From Chrysogorgia sp. JL179-B06 (lineage: Eukaryota > Cnidaria > Anthozoa > Scleralcyonacea > Chrysogorgiidae): 64,000 nucleotides of DNA. The stretch spans positions 4,190,001 to 4,254,000 of the forward strand of contig JAYKKM010000054.1 of the NCBI GenBank assembly GCA_035772405.1, read 5' to 3'. Position 1 is the stretch's first letter; every line of letters starts with the position of its first letter. The notes under the pieces were generated by a model. That model did no database searches and had not been told where the DNA came from. It saw nothing but the letters and a program-made list of their open reading frames with translations. The translations under genes were made by a program, and so were the position numbers. Positions 24,777 through 38,045 of this stretch are shown in pieces.

Positions 24777-25687
24777 ATGGTTTGTATGGGCTGTGGATTA
24801 CAACAAATTGTAAACTTCTGACACCATGTAAACTGTACACGCGCCATGTTGGTTTCAAAGACATTTCTAACGTAATGCAGACCGCTGACCTAATGTTCAG
24901 CACATTACGTTACACTTAGGGCATTTAAAACCGACATTTTATCGAACATCTATTCAGATTCTCTCGGGATTCAAAGTCAGCAATAACATTTTGCTTCCAA
25001 GGATACCATCCAGCAACGACCGTATGTCAATGGTAAAACACTTTTCCCGCAAGAACAGACGTTGCTATGGCTATTTTAAATGGAATACCGTAGCCCAAAA
25101 CGTAGGCTCAATACATAACGTTTTTGAAATAGTTAAAATGGCCAGTATTAGCTAAAAGGGGAGCTATATAATCGTCAGAATTTTGTCACTTAATCATGCA
25201 AATAACCACTTACCCCAAAACAACAAAGATCCTATAACCCCCCGCCTAACGCGTTTTCTAACCCTAACCCGCCGCCTAACGAGTTTTCTGACCCTAACCC
25301 CAATATTAGCTGCCATTTTTTATAAGGCCTGGTTACTTAGGCAAACTCAAAATACGAGCCCAAAATATTATTTTGCATTTCGATGAATTGTACACAGTAG
25401 CCCCGTCATATACCAATACATTATATATCTTAATACATGTTTGTAATAATATACTGTACTATATTATACCTCAACTATGAATTGTCCAATCAAAGAGCTA
25501 GATTTGTACCACGTGACCAGTCAATTTAAACTCTTAATTTAAACTTTGATGACGTAATCAGCGGGGAATTCGAGTTCGAATACCCCGCTGGTACCCAGTA
25601 CTCGCGCGTAAACCAAGACGAGCCTGTAAACAATGGAGGAACAACAAGACGTTTCAAGACAGCATTCAAGATTGTTTCGGTATAATA
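24777..25687. other. Flank of the gypsy element, no gene seen
   Basis: Just upstream of Gag on the minus strand is TGGTGTCAGAAGTTTACAA (near 24810-24828), a candidate primer-binding site, preceded by TTTACA as a possible LTR end. LTR boundaries could not be fixed. CCCTAACCC-like short repeats near 25230-25300 resemble scattered simple sequence. Confidence 0.4.
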
Positions 25688-25831
25688 TATCATTTATAGA
25701 CCCTCCGCTCGGGGAATTCGTCGAAATATTACCCCTCGGGATGATATTATTGATATATGCTTCGCCCTCGGGATATATCTTCCCTCGGGGTAATATTTCG
25801 TCGAATTCCCCTCGCTGGTCTATAAATGATA
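25688..25831. mobile_element. Foldback MITE, TATCATTTATAGACC family
   Basis: A 144-bp near-palindrome: TATCATTTATAGACC...GGGGAATTCGTCGAAATATT faces AATATTTCGTCGAATTCCCC...GGTCTATAAATGATA. One arm of the same family occurs at 60910-60966. Confidence 0.8.
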
Positions 25832-26460
25832 AATATACATATATTTTTACCACAAATCTAATTCAATCACTTGTAATTCTGAATTTCAAAATATTGATTG
25901 ATTTCCCTTTTATATAAAAAGATCTCACTAAACTTTAACTCTAGTTTTGTTTTAATACAATATAAGATAAAATAATACAATATAAGATAAAATGATATAT
26001 ATTGCCTAATTACTCACTCAAAATTAAAAAGAAAGACAAACAGGATCTTTTAAAATTTAGGCAACAAGGACAAAGTTGGGAATAACAAAGCAAGAAAATA
26101 TATACAAGCTCAAAAAGGCACAGTTTATCAAAAATTGAATTTATGGACTTAGATGTTGTCGAAGTGCATGAAAAAGGTCTTTTTGGCTGTTGTAAGTCTC
26201 CCACCTATATTTGCATACTTACAGTATACTTAACCCTAATCCCCCGGCCTTAAGTGTCTTCCTAACCCCCGCCTTCAGCTTCATTCTAACCCTGGCCTCC
26301 CTGCGTGAAATTTTCCTCATCCGTAGATCCCACCCATCCACTCCCCTATATTCGATCGCGTAAATTTATAGGTGGGAGACTATATGCTTGTTAACATAAA
26401 GTATATATACCCCAAAATTGGTAACCAATAGAACACTGCCATTTGGGAAGGAGGGCAAAA
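25832..26460. other. Intergenic, no gene seen
   Basis: AT-rich, with a short ACAATATAAGATAAAAT direct repeat near 25960-25990 and a CCCTAACCC-like stretch at 26225-26300. Confidence 0.4.
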
Positions 26461-26464
26461 TAAC

Positions 26465-26640
26465 AAAGGGTCGTGGCTAGATGGTACACTCGCAGTTGAG
26501 GTGACCGTGAGGTACTAGGTCTGAGTCGTCTTCGCCCGGATAAAACGTCTTGGTTCCGGACCTTTTTCATGCGCTTCGAGAACTTCGAGATTCATAAACC
26601 AAATCTATAAAAGGTGAAAATTTCATAAAGGTGCAGTCCA
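26465..26640 (+). mobile_element. Possible tRNA-derived SINE
   Basis: GTGGCTAGATGGTACACTCG resembles a pol III A box and GGTACTAGGTCTGAGTCGTC a degraded B box at tRNA spacing. This is not an intact tRNA, because the stems do not close. Confidence 0.35.
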
Positions 26641-26759
26641 CTCCGTTTTGTGCATGTGCGGAAATTCTAATTGTCGGGACCCGTCGACCTATGGCCTGGA
26701 ATGTTACTTAACGGTATATATAAATATATCATGGTAAGCCCACCATATGGTACCCCAAT

Positions 26760-27304
26760 CAGGGACGAAACTTAAGGGGGGTGTAGGGGGGTGTGACACC
26801 CCCCAAAATACTAAAAACACCAATTGGCAGGGCAAACAGAGATCTTGCATCTACACGGGTGTAGCCTGAATACGTGTTAGCCAACCCCAGAGCCTGCGTT
26901 TCTTTTGGACTGCACAGCAGGTAAGCTTGGATTCATTTGAAATATGCTCGCTGTAGAATTGCTCAAATTGCTGCAAATTATCTTTCCGAGATTCTAGATT
27001 TCAAAATTTTCCGGGGGAGGACCCCCGAAGTGAACTTAGTCGTCATCCTCGTTGGAGACGGCTGAATGCCTGCTCTCGTAGTCTTGCTATAAGTTAATAT
27101 CTATTTTTAACTCTATGTATTGCCAGTTTGCCATCACATACCAGACTGACAATAGGAATTTAGTTCAAACGCATTTAGATTGAGGCACGCTTCCATTTAT
27201 ACGTTTCGGTAAATTTCACCTACGGAGCTGCAGGGCACCAAAGATTTTAGCAGGGAAATTTTACCGTACACCCCCCCAGCGAAAAAGGTCTAGTTTCGCC
27301 CCTG
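26760..27304. mobile_element. hAT-like non-autonomous element
   Basis: The ends CAGGGACGAAACTTA and TAGTTTCGCCCCTG are inverted, as in hAT elements. Flanks ACCCCAAT (26752-26759) and ACCCAATG share seven bases, close to the 8-bp duplication hAT makes. A GAGGACCCCCG block inside resembles the sequence near 58200. No transposase ORF. Confidence 0.7.
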
Positions 27305-27397
27305 ACCCAATGTATATTTACATGTACTTACTTTACAGTGCTTATATATACTTTACACTGCTTGCATTTGTCTATATGACATATACTTACTTTACAA

Positions 27398-29252
27398 TGC
27401 TTGGCTTACTTCATGTGCTTATCCTGCTTCATGTGCTCGGCCTGCTTTATGTGCTTGACGTGTTTCTCCTGCTTCGTGTGCTACGTGCTTGATGTGCTTA
27501 GCCTGCTTGATGTGCTTGGCCTGCTTGATGTGCTTGGCCTGCTTGATGTGCTTGGCCTGCTTGATGTGCTTGACCTGCTTGGCCTACCTCATGTCCTTGA
27601 CGTGCCTCTTGTATTTGGCCTGCTTGATGTGATTAGCCTGTTTGTTGTGCTTGGCCTGCTTGACTTGCTTCATGTGCTTCATGTGCTTGATGTGCTTGGC
27701 CTGCTTCGTGTGCTTGGCCTGCTTCGTGTGCTTGGCCTGCTTCGTGTGCTTGACGTGCCTCTTGTGTTTGGCCTGCTTGATGTGATTAGCCTGTTTGTTG
27801 TGCTTGGCCTGCTTGATGTGCTTGACGTGCTTCATGCATGTGCTTGACCTGCTTCATGTGCTTGATGTGCTTGGCCTGCTTCGTGTGCTAATTGGCCTGC
27901 TTCGTGTGCTTGGCCTGCTTCATGTGCTTGACGTGCCTCTTGTGTTTGGCCTGCTTGATGTGATTAGCCTGTTTGTTGTGCTTGGTCTGCTTGACCTGCT
28001 TGGTGTGCTTGAACTGCTTCATGTGCTTGATGTGCTTCGCCTGCTTCGTTGGTTCGCCTGCTTGGCTTGCTTCGTGTTCTTGGCCTGCTTCATGTGTTTG
28101 ACGTGCTTGGTGTGCTTGGCCTGCTTGATGTAATTGGCCTGCTAGATGTGCTTCTCATGCTTGACGTGCTTCGCCTGCTTCGTGTGTTTGGCCTGTTTCA
28201 TGTGCCTGACGTGCTTCGTGTGCTTGGCCTGCTTGACGTGCTTCGCCTGCTTCGTGTGCTTGGCCTGCTTGGTCTGCTTCGTGTGCTTGATGTGCCTCTT
28301 GTGTTTGGCCTGCTTGATGTGATTGGCCTGTTTGTTGTGCCTGTTTGTTGTGCCTGTTTGTTGTGCCTGTGATTGGCCTGTTTGGCCTGCTTGGTCTGCT
28401 TGACCTACTTCATGTGCTTGACCGCCTTCATGTGTTTGACGAGCTTCATGTGCTTGACGTGCTTCGCCTGCTTCGTGTGCTTGGCCTGCTTGAGGTGCTT
28501 GATGTGCTTGGCCTGCTTGATGTGCTTGATGTGCTTGACATGCTTCATGTGGTTGACCTGCTTCATGTGGTTGATCTGCTTCATGTGCTTGACGTGCTTC
28601 ATGTGCTTGACGTGCTTCATGTGCTTGACCTGATTTATGTGCTTGACCTGCATCATGTGCTTGACGTGCTTCGTGTGCTTGACGTGCTTCGCCTGCATCG
28701 TGTTCTTGGGCTGCTTGGCCTGCTTCATTTGCTTGACGTGCCTCGTGTCCTTGACCTGCTTGATGTGATTGGCCTGCTTGGCATGATTGATGTACTTGGC
28801 CTGCTTGATGTGCATGACAGATCATGAAGCAGACTTCATGTGCTTGACCTGCTCCATGTGTTTGACGTGCTTCGTGTTCTTGGCCTGCTTCATGTGGTTG
28901 ACGTGCCTCGTTACTGTCCTTGACCTGCTTGATGTGATTGGCCTGCTTGATGTGATTGACATGCTTGATGTGCTTGGCATGCTTGATGTGCTTGACCTGC
29001 TTCATGTGCTTGACTTACTTGACCTGCTTCATGTGCTTGACTTGCTTGACCTGCTTCATGTGCTTGACCTGCTTCATTGCTTCATGTGCTTGACGTGCTT
29101 CGTGTGCTTGGCCTGCTTCATGTGCTTGACCTGCTTCGTGTTCTTGGCCTGCTTCATGTGCTTGACGTGCCTCGTGTCCTTGACATGCTTGACTTGCTTG
29201 ACCTGCTTCGTGTTCTTGACCTGCTTCATGTGCTTGACGTGCTTCGTGTTTC
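27398..29252 (+). repeat. 9-bp minisatellite, about 200 diverged units
   Basis: The unit is TGCTT plus four variable bases (GGCC, GATG, GACG, CATG, CGTG). Because 9 is a multiple of 3 and the unit lacks stops in most frames, long ORFs appear in several frames: Leu-rich or (Cys-X-X)n on the + strand and Lys/His/Gln-rich on the - strand (for example 28142-29005). I see no start context, splice pattern or known domain that would make any of these a gene. Confidence 0.9.
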
Positions 29253-29272
29253 TTAAAAATGGGAATTAAACG

Positions 29273-29353
29273 TGAAGCAGGTCAAGCACATGAAACAGGT
29301 CAAGCAGGCCTAGCACATCATGCAGGCCAAGCAAATCAAGCAGGTCAAGCGCA
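29273..29353 (-). repeat. Inverted tail of the 9-bp minisatellite
   Basis: After a 20-bp spacer the same units appear as their complement (GAAGCAGGTCAAGCACATGA and so on), making a head-to-head junction with the main array. Confidence 0.85.
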
Positions 29354-30800
29354 TTAAACTCTTTCCTGTCCGGCAGAAAAACATCTAAAATTGAACCACC
29401 TCTTTGTTCTATATTGATATCTCTGGAAATAACCATAATAGTTGCGCCAAATATATATATATATATATATATTCTGAAGGCCCAATAAACCGGTTGGTAA
29501 AATTTTAAATTTCCCGAAGAAGACACATATAATTTTAATAAATTAAGTTGAAAAAGTTTTAATTTTCTAGAAAAGCTTGGCTTGCACGCCCGCGTAGCAT
29601 CATGATGCCACCAATCGCAGTTTTTTTAAGAAATCAAATGAAACTTGGCGTGTGAGTGGATCTCATGTGCGTTGGCGCTTGTCGATTTTCAATTTTTAAT
29701 CATGCGTTACCGTGTGCCGTGTTTTTCAATTCACGACTTCGTCAGTCTTGTATGACCGCTTTTGACTGGGCCAGTCAGGCCAGTTACTAAGGTATCGCTT
29801 AAATCAATATTACAAACGTTACCTTTAATTCTCTTGAAAATCAAGTTTTTTCGGACCTCGAGGTTCTTGAAGTGTGCAAAAAAGAGTTGGAACTGTTCTT
29901 CGGAAACTGAGGCAAGGGCAAAGTTACAAATACCATGAATCAAATGTTGGAGATTTGGCTGACAGTCTTTTTCATTGTGCGTCTAATGAGGCGGAAGTGA
30001 TAGCTGCTGCAGGTATACCAGAAAGCCAAGGCAAATGGGACAACACTTTATAAACATGGTGCTGGTCTTCCATTGAATGTGATTGCCAAAATCAAACCTA
30101 AATACCAGATATCAAGTGAAGTAAAAATGTTCGCATGGATAAACTCAGAACCGGAACGAAGCTTTAAACGGTTTAATTAGGATTCCGACTAAGACGCCTT
30201 TGTTTATAGAGATGCTATAATTTGGAATGTATGGTGTAATATCACGTTTTAAAAGTAGTTCTGATGCTGTCATTAAACTTTTCAATTCATTAAAAAACCC
30301 TTTTGGCAAGTACACTAAAACTGCTAGTCGAGCTGAGTTAAAGAAAAGTCGCGGGTTGTCCTTGCTGAATATAAGAGCCAAGCCTGAGTTAAAACAAGGA
30401 GATTGGAGATGACAAGAAACAATAAGCAGAATGAGTCAAATATGCATCTGGAAAGTTTTAATGTCATTGATCAAAGAACTGTGGCATATATTACTAAAAA
30501 ATCCAGAAAAAACTTTGAACTGCATTTTCTCTAAATACTGAATTTTACGAGATTGAAAATTTGTAACAATTTAATGCATTTTTCTAATTTTTCAGTATAT
30601 ATTTATTATTCTTTACAACGGAGCAGCATAGGTGTACCTGACCAGTTTCAAGGGCCAAAACATTAAGAATCGACTGTCGATCATCGGATGCAGTGTGGCA
30701 GCGCAATTTCACATGTGACTAGATTTCTCTGCGGTTTTCTCACCGGTTTTCTCACCACTTCAATCCCAGCTGGCCGCAATATCTTAGACTTTCTCACTGT
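29354..30800. other. Intergenic, no gene seen
   Basis: Contains a short (TA)n near 29452 and scattered small ORFs without domains. Nothing further is recognised. Confidence 0.4.
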
Positions 30801-31170
30801 CGTGAACTTAGATCTAGCAACGCTCCAAGTTTAGTAATTCCACTTGAAAAGGGAACATTGCAAGACTCGGTTTCTAAGCTATTTAATTCTCTACCTGCCA
30901 CCATGCACTAGATCAGATGTAAATTTTAAGAGTTTTACAAAGGTGGTTAAAGATACACTTAGATCACAGAGTAATTTAATATAATCAAATATAATGTGTA
31001 TAATATAATATAATATCTTGTATATTATAATAGCATGTATATATATTTCACATAATAGAATACATATGTATATAAATTTTATAATTAATATTCTTATAAT
31101 TTATTTGTAATTTAGTACTTTTTATACAGATGAAGAGCCACTTTTTGTGGATATGCTGTCAATAAATCAT

Positions 31171-31264
<94 letters not shown>
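30801..31264 (+). mobile_element. LINE 3' end with (TTA)n tail
   Basis: The frame reads ELRSSNAPSLVIPLEKGT, then a frameshift, then NFKSFTKVVKDTLRSQSNLI and stop, like the C-terminus of a CR1/L2-type LINE ORF2. A GTGGATATGCTGTCAATAAA 3' end runs into a pure (TTA)n at 31172-31264. Confidence 0.6.
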
Positions 31265-33994
31265 CGTATGTGATAAACTGCAAAACAACTCAATATTTTA
31301 TACAATCACGTGACTTATATACGCATTTTCATTGGTTCTTGCCCATGATCTATTAAAGGAAAGATACATGGATGGCGTTAAATCACGTCAGTAGCTATGT
31401 TTTTCTTTTTTCATGCCCCAACAGCTTTGATAAACCTTTGAGGTTGTTTTTGATTGTATAAAACAAATAGATTCCATTTTTTGTTGTCTGTTCAGTTATA
31501 GATATACATAGAGGACTTCAGAACGTGGCAAGAACGTGGTAAGAACGTGGTAAGAACGTGGTAGAATATATTTTCCCATTTCGAGCTGTTTTCTGATGCG
31601 TCTATTTATTTAACTTAACAACCATTTCTTTGAGTGAAATTTCTTTGCTTCATTGTATACATTTATGTTAAATGAATATGTCCTCAAAGTTTCATAGATA
31701 TAGCCGTTAAATACAGCGACACAGCGACTTACCACTGTTGGAATTTTGATACCCGGCACGGGTTTCAAGGCCAAATATCGGTAACCAAACCAAATGGTTT
31801 TTTGGTTGCCAAACCAAATGTGCCAATAGCACAGAAATGAAGTGACCTCAATGTGTATATAATATGTATATACTTTATATTTAGTTCATGTTTGAGGGTA
31901 ATACCACCCACATACATACAGTCGCTAGTTTGATGTTATATAGAAACTAATAAACAAAAAACAACAGGGACTGTATACACCAATTGCGTTGCGTGATTTC
32001 GGTGCATGACTACTTTTACTGGTTGTTATATTCGTGATAATACACCACCATAAGAAATCGGCCGGAGCCAAGGCAAAATGCCCTGGGTACGAGCTTAGTA
32101 ATAGCAGTGTGTAAACGAAACAGATAAGTCGTGGCCGGAAACAGCTGCAGTCTTTCCTGATTCGGGCTGACGGTATATTTTTACACGACATTTGACGAGG
32201 GTGTTTGGGGGAGGTACGGTTAAATTTCGACTGCAATTTCATAACATTAGTGTATACAGTTTGGAATATTAGAGTCGGAACTTAGTAAAATATGGCCTCT
32301 AAAATTATGTACCTAAAACGAAGAAATTAGAACATGATAACCATCTTAGCTCAATAGCAGGTACTTTACCTGTAGTTGAAAATAATTAACAATCAGTGGC
32401 GAGGTTGAGCAAAATATCGTGATTTGTCTGTGGCGAGCAAATTAATTATTATTTGTTCTACAAGACACTGAAATATCACGGCATTTTGCGATAACCGAGT
32501 TCGATAATTGTTTTGTTATTCAATTTATATTTAACATTGTTTTACTTTTACCTTCTCTGTGTTTTTGTTATTCTTTTAATTCCATTCTAAACATTATTTT
32601 CAGAGATGAGGGATATACTACGAGTGAGCAGATTATTATTTTGCAACATTGAAAAACGTTTAGGTCTTAAGCGCATGCCTATTATTTGTAGGCAATTATT
32701 AATTACAGGAATTTTTGTAAAATGTTAAATACGTACGTACAGTAACTCTCAGAAACGGTGTGATGGAACTGTGTTGAACTTGAAAAATAATAATAGAAAT
32801 GCGTGAGACTTGGTAGACCGATCTGAAATACTTGGTTATAGAAACGCGGCAAATGTCGCCGCCCGTGTGGCGGCACGGCGGCGCGCATTATGGTTTAACC
32901 CACGCAATTACCACCGAATCTGCAATATAGTTTAATTTTAATAACCAAGCGTCTCTAAATGGAGAAGAAAATAAGTCTGGAATGAATTAAAAAACATCAA
33001 ATAAATATAATTTAGAATAAAATGAGAACTGCTGAACCAAACATGCAAACGAGGCCTAGATAAGAAATTTGTCATACCAATTTTTAATCATCCTGTCTTT
33101 AATGTTTTTGGTTTTCTAAGTAGCGGTTTACCATTTTTTGCGTGTTCTCAAAATCTCGCCTATTAATAATTTGTCTGTTTTGAAATTCCAGTCTCTCGGC
33201 AGAAAATATCTTCAAATGCATGTCTTCAAATTACTGCAGAAATTTTGCGTTGAAACAAACACGAATTAGATCTATGACCTGCATACATCTGTTTAGAATA
33301 AATCATAAATCAGCATATGCAAATGACCATGACTAAATGATGTAGCTCTTTGAAATCAAATCCCTTTTTTCATACCGCTAAGTATTTATCGAAATGAAGT
33401 TTCTATCTAAGTATTTATCGAAATGAAAAGTCCCATGAGTATAAGCCACCTCCCCCCCCGCCACCGTTACCACAAAAACGTCCACGCACTTGCATATTTA
33501 TATAATATTTTTATTTGTCTGATAGTTACTCAATCATCAACTTCGTAATTACATTACAGTATATAAAATGAAAAGAGGATGTTTGGATCAAGATTTGAAC
33601 TAAAGACGGATATTTCGATCTTTAATGTGAGGTAAGTCTCGGATATACTTTTGTGTTCATTGCAGGGGTGTAGCTATAGTTCCTGCATGCATGCTCATAA
33701 AGGACGGTCGGAAATAACTCCATGACACATTAGGGAAACGCAAATATTGGCCAATTATAAGTAATTATTGTAAGTCCATCCGGAGGAATAATCACATGAT
33801 TATACATTGGCGTCGTTCCATGAAGTTGTCGACTTAAATGATAGTTGAATATTATAGAAAATGCATACATATTATACGTACTTATAGGACACATTATTTA
33901 CAGATTTAAGTTTGTAGCCTGCATGGCTTACACATTACGACTAATTTAATTGTCGACCGATTCTGCTCGGCCAACATCGACTTTTGCAATCGGT

Positions 33995-33995
<1 letters not shown>
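31265..33995. other. Intergenic, no gene seen
   Basis: Includes AAGAACGTGGT short tandem copies at 31520-31565 and a single end of the CCTCGTACCC MITE family near 32062-32095. No coding sequence is supported. Confidence 0.4.
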
Positions 33996-34025
<30 letters not shown>

Positions 34026-34076
34026 GATTAGTTTAGTTTAGTTTAGTTTAGTTTAGTTTAGTTTAGTTTAGTTTAG

Positions 34077-34107
<31 letters not shown>

Positions 34108-34225
34108 AGATTTATCACTCTTAGGTGAACGGAATATACCCCAACAGGCTAGAAGCCCAATTATAGGGGTTCCGAGAGCCTACGATTTAAGGTTGTTATC
34201 CTAGAAGAAAGAAAGTCTCTATTTA
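33996..34225 (-). mobile_element. LINE 3' tail with (TAAAC)n
   Basis: On the minus strand GGCTTCTAGCCTGTTGGGGT leads to AATAAACTAAAC and then about 22 copies of TAAAC (33996-34105). Only the tail is present. Confidence 0.5.
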
Positions 34226-34903
34226 CATCGATGCATCATGTCTATACCAGACACGCTATATACTCGCATTACCAAGGCTTTTCAGTCAAAATGGCAATAT
34301 CCTATAACGTAAAAGACAGTTGTTGTTGGTTATATCATTAATTTTACGAAATTTACCGAGTCTATTGGAAAAGACGGTGGATTCTGCGGCGGAAGGAATT
34401 GGGTTTTTGTCGGGGTCTATACTCCAGGAAATTAAAAAAGTCTCTATGTTAAAACCTTATATCACAAGACAAACCGCACGACCGCCATGACAGATCAAAG
34501 CATAAGAGCGCGTTTACTACTCTAGGACCAGATGCTCTGAAAGTCGGAGAGCGCGCGTATAGAATTGTAATGTTAAATTACATTGTAATGTTAATGTTAA
34601 TTGTAATGTTAAATTACGCATGTTAAATTCATCAGTTTTTAAAGCGAATCATTGAATCAATCGACAATATAATTATTCGCCGAATGTAGCGACCACTTTT
34701 AATACATGTCATGCATGGCGCTACGGCTGACTTAATTCACTTATGGTCTCACAATTTTTACGAAGTTCGTCAAAAGATTTCGCAAGGGAGCATCGGGTCC
34801 TGAAGTGGACTCTCCCAGAAAATTATGTTTATATGTAAAATCTTGTCAGACACAAAATCTTGTCGTTACGGACTGAGAACTGTTTTTAATCCATCATATA
34901 ATG

Positions 34904-34906
<3 letters not shown>
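34226..34906. other. Intergenic, no gene seen
   Basis: Unassigned sequence. A segment near 34540-34780 (TTGTAATGTTAAATT, GCGAATCATTGAATC, GGCGCTACGGCTGACTT) is partly repeated near 35790-35910, so it is probably a dispersed repeat. Confidence 0.4.
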
Positions 34907-34933
<27 letters not shown>

Positions 34934-34937
<4 letters not shown>

Positions 34938-35073
34938 CAAAGTGAGAAGGTGGTAAACTGCCAAGAATTTAGTGACGAGATACTGACGTTTCGAGCGAAG
35001 CCCTTCGGCTTGAAACGTCAGTATCTCGTCACTAAACTCTTGGCAGTTTACCACCTTTTCACTTTGCTATATA
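34934..35073. mobile_element. Palindromic pair of Penelope-like tails
   Basis: TATAGCAAAGTGAGAAGGTG...GACGTTTCGAGCGAAG faces GGCTTGAAACGTCAGTATCT...CACTTTGCTATA, with about 65-bp arms. Each arm matches the tail at 11590-11640. The centre keeps GAAACGTC of the hammerhead-like core but has lost CTGATGA. Confidence 0.6.
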
Positions 35074-35101
35074 TTCAAAACAATGTCTACGCAGCACTCT
35101 A

Positions 35102-35300
<199 letters not shown>

Positions 35301-36540
35301 ATATATATGTATATATGGTGGTGGTAATGCCGGGATAAGATTCTGGGTATATTATATAGGTAATATATATATGTAAATTTGCAGACATCAAAGTAAACAC
35401 TGCTATATACAGACATTTTAAACTAATCGACAGTCTTGACAATTATGAGCCCCCTGACAATTTCCACTGAACCCTTCACATTTTCAATGAAACCACGTTT
35501 TACATGTCATCATACTCCTCTGAAAGGTAGACTGAAAGGTGACAACAACAAAACAGTTCTATTTGATCTTGCCGTGATTTTTTAGGCTTCCTCTGATCCT
35601 CTCCCCATCGGTTCGCGGAAACTTTCCTTTCTCCAAGCATAACACCAGATCCGCTTTTAGCTTGGAGGAACAGCACTGACTGTGGGAGCTCACCGAACGC
35701 GACAGAAACCGGGCCACAATAGGATCCACCTAGTTGTCGTTGATACTTCAAGTTTTTTATCAGTGGGAAAATCGGAGAGCGTGCACAGAATTGCAATGTT
35801 AAATTCGCATGTTAAATTCGTCAGTTTTAAAAGCGAATAATGATAATATAATTATTCGCCGAACTATCCACTTCCAATGGCGCTACGGCTGACTTCATTT
35901 ATGGTCTCACAATATCACTGCTAAAATTATCATAACCCTAAAATTATCATAGACAGAGCTTTTGATTCCTTTCAAACCGTTTAAATGAAGTTTCTTAATC
36001 TGTTGAACGCTTTAAAAGTTTCAATGTTTGTTTCGAAACAGTTTTCCCTTTCACTTCAAATGTCCTTTACGATGTTTTACGAAGTTCATCAAACGATTTC
36101 GCAAGGGGCAATCCAAAGGGTGCCATGATTGTAACGATCTATGATAAGATATAATATCAATATATCTTCAACTCTTAATGCGATTGACTGCCAAAATATA
36201 GTCTATGTACGTAGAGAACTGACGTTTCGAGGGAAGACCTTTCACAAGTGATTAGGACAATGCAATTCATCACAGCACAGTTCACTGTCTGATATAGCCA
36301 CTATTTTGTCATCTCACGATTTAGTTCTATCTGTTACACTGGCTATACGCATGCCAGGGACACTCTCGACTTATTGTTCCAACAGAGGCGCTAACGCCTT
36401 TATTCAACTGATAATTAGCATGCATAGTGTGATAACCACAGTAACTGCACTTATCACACTTTTCAACTTTACTTTCTCAGTAAACTTAACAACAAAAAAA
36501 CCCAATTTAATTATGAGTGAGTCGTGAAATAAGATGGCTA
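35301..36540. other. Intergenic, no gene seen
   Basis: Contains the second copy of the 34540-34780 repeat (35790-35910) and a GACGTTTCGAGGGAAGACC hammerhead-like relic near 36221. No coding sequence is supported. Confidence 0.4.
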
Positions 36541-36555
36541 ATCAATATCACTAGT

Positions 36556-36632
36556 GTGATAAAGAATTTAACATCGCGATGTTTGACATTGAGCAGCACT
36601 CGCGATGTTAAATCAATTATCACACTCGTGAA
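36556..36632. mobile_element. Foldback element
   Basis: CACTAGTGTGATAAAGAATT...AACATCGCGATG faces CTCGCGATGTTAAATCAATT...ATCACACTCGTG. The loop holds TTTGACATTGAGCAGC. Confidence 0.6.
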
Positions 36633-36779
36633 AATTAATTAACCTTACAATCATGATGATTAAATATGATTAAATATGATTAGTATGATTAATCATACGT
36701 TCCTTTTGTCACTTTTCTGGAACACTTCCCTAATTTGTTTCAATGCATATAAATAATAATGTCTATTTATATAAATCTT

Positions 36780-37998
36780 TAAATTTTCTCTTAAAATGCA
36801 ATATTATCACTTTTCCGAATATTATGAGGTAGTTTGTTTCAAATCTGGGCAGCAGAATATCCGAAAGTTCTTTTTAGCTGCTCAGTATCAAGTCTTTCTT
36901 TCTTCTAGTGTTGTACGTAACGGTTTGTTTTTTGTGATAATATTCCATTATAAGTTATACCATGCAGTTGTTCACGGTTTGTGATGAAAACCATTCCAAG
37001 CTGCACTCGATTTTCTGAGAAGTTCAGGATGCCCATAATAGTGTGAAAGGTCTTGGACTGACAGATATAGAAATACAACCGCTATCCGATAAAAGGGCTA
37101 GATCAGTGGGTTGCGTAGGTTTGGAATCCATGTTGGCATGAGCCGAGAACTAGATTTTTCTCATTTAAGAAATTATATAATTGGCAATGAATTTCCCTTT
37201 AAAACATTTAGCTGCTGAAGGCAAAATTAAGATTGCAGGCCTGTAATTTTCCAATTGTCACGCTTACCAGATTTAATTTCACTTTTGTGATTTTCCATTT
37301 ATTTATTTATTTATTTATTTATTGATTTATTGATTTATTGATTTATTGATTTATTGATTTATTTATTTATTTATTTATTGATTTATTGATTTATTGATTT
37401 ATTGATTTATTTATTGATTTATTTATTGATTTATTGATTTATTGATTTATTGATTTATTGATTTATTGATTTATTGATTTATTGATTGATTTATTTATTT
37501 ATTTATTTATTTATTGATTTATTGATTTATTGATTTATTGATTTATTGATTTATTGATTTAATGATTTATTGATTTATTGATTTATTGATTTATTGATTT
37601 ATTGATTTATTGATTTATTGATTTATTGATTTATTGATTTATTTATTTATTGATTTATTGATTTATTGATTTATTGATTTATTGATTTATTGATTTATTG
37701 ATTTATTGATTTATTGATTTATTGATTTATTTATTTATTGATTTATTGATTTATTGATTTATTGATTTATTGATTTATTGATTTATTGATTTATTGATTG
37801 ATTTATTTATTGATTTATTGATTTATTGATTTATTGATTTATTGATTTATTGATTTATTGATTTATTGATTTATTGATTTATTTATTTATTGATTTATTG
37901 ATTTATTGATTTATTGATTTATTGATTTATTGATTTATTGATTTATCGATTTATTGATTTATTGATTTATTGATTTATTGATTTATTGATTTATTGAT

Positions 37999-38045
<47 letters not shown>

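Noticed and set aside
28142..29005. 287-codon HEARQAHEAGQ-type protein
   Set aside because: The 9-bp array explains it; no start context, splice pattern or domain. Kept only as a finding.
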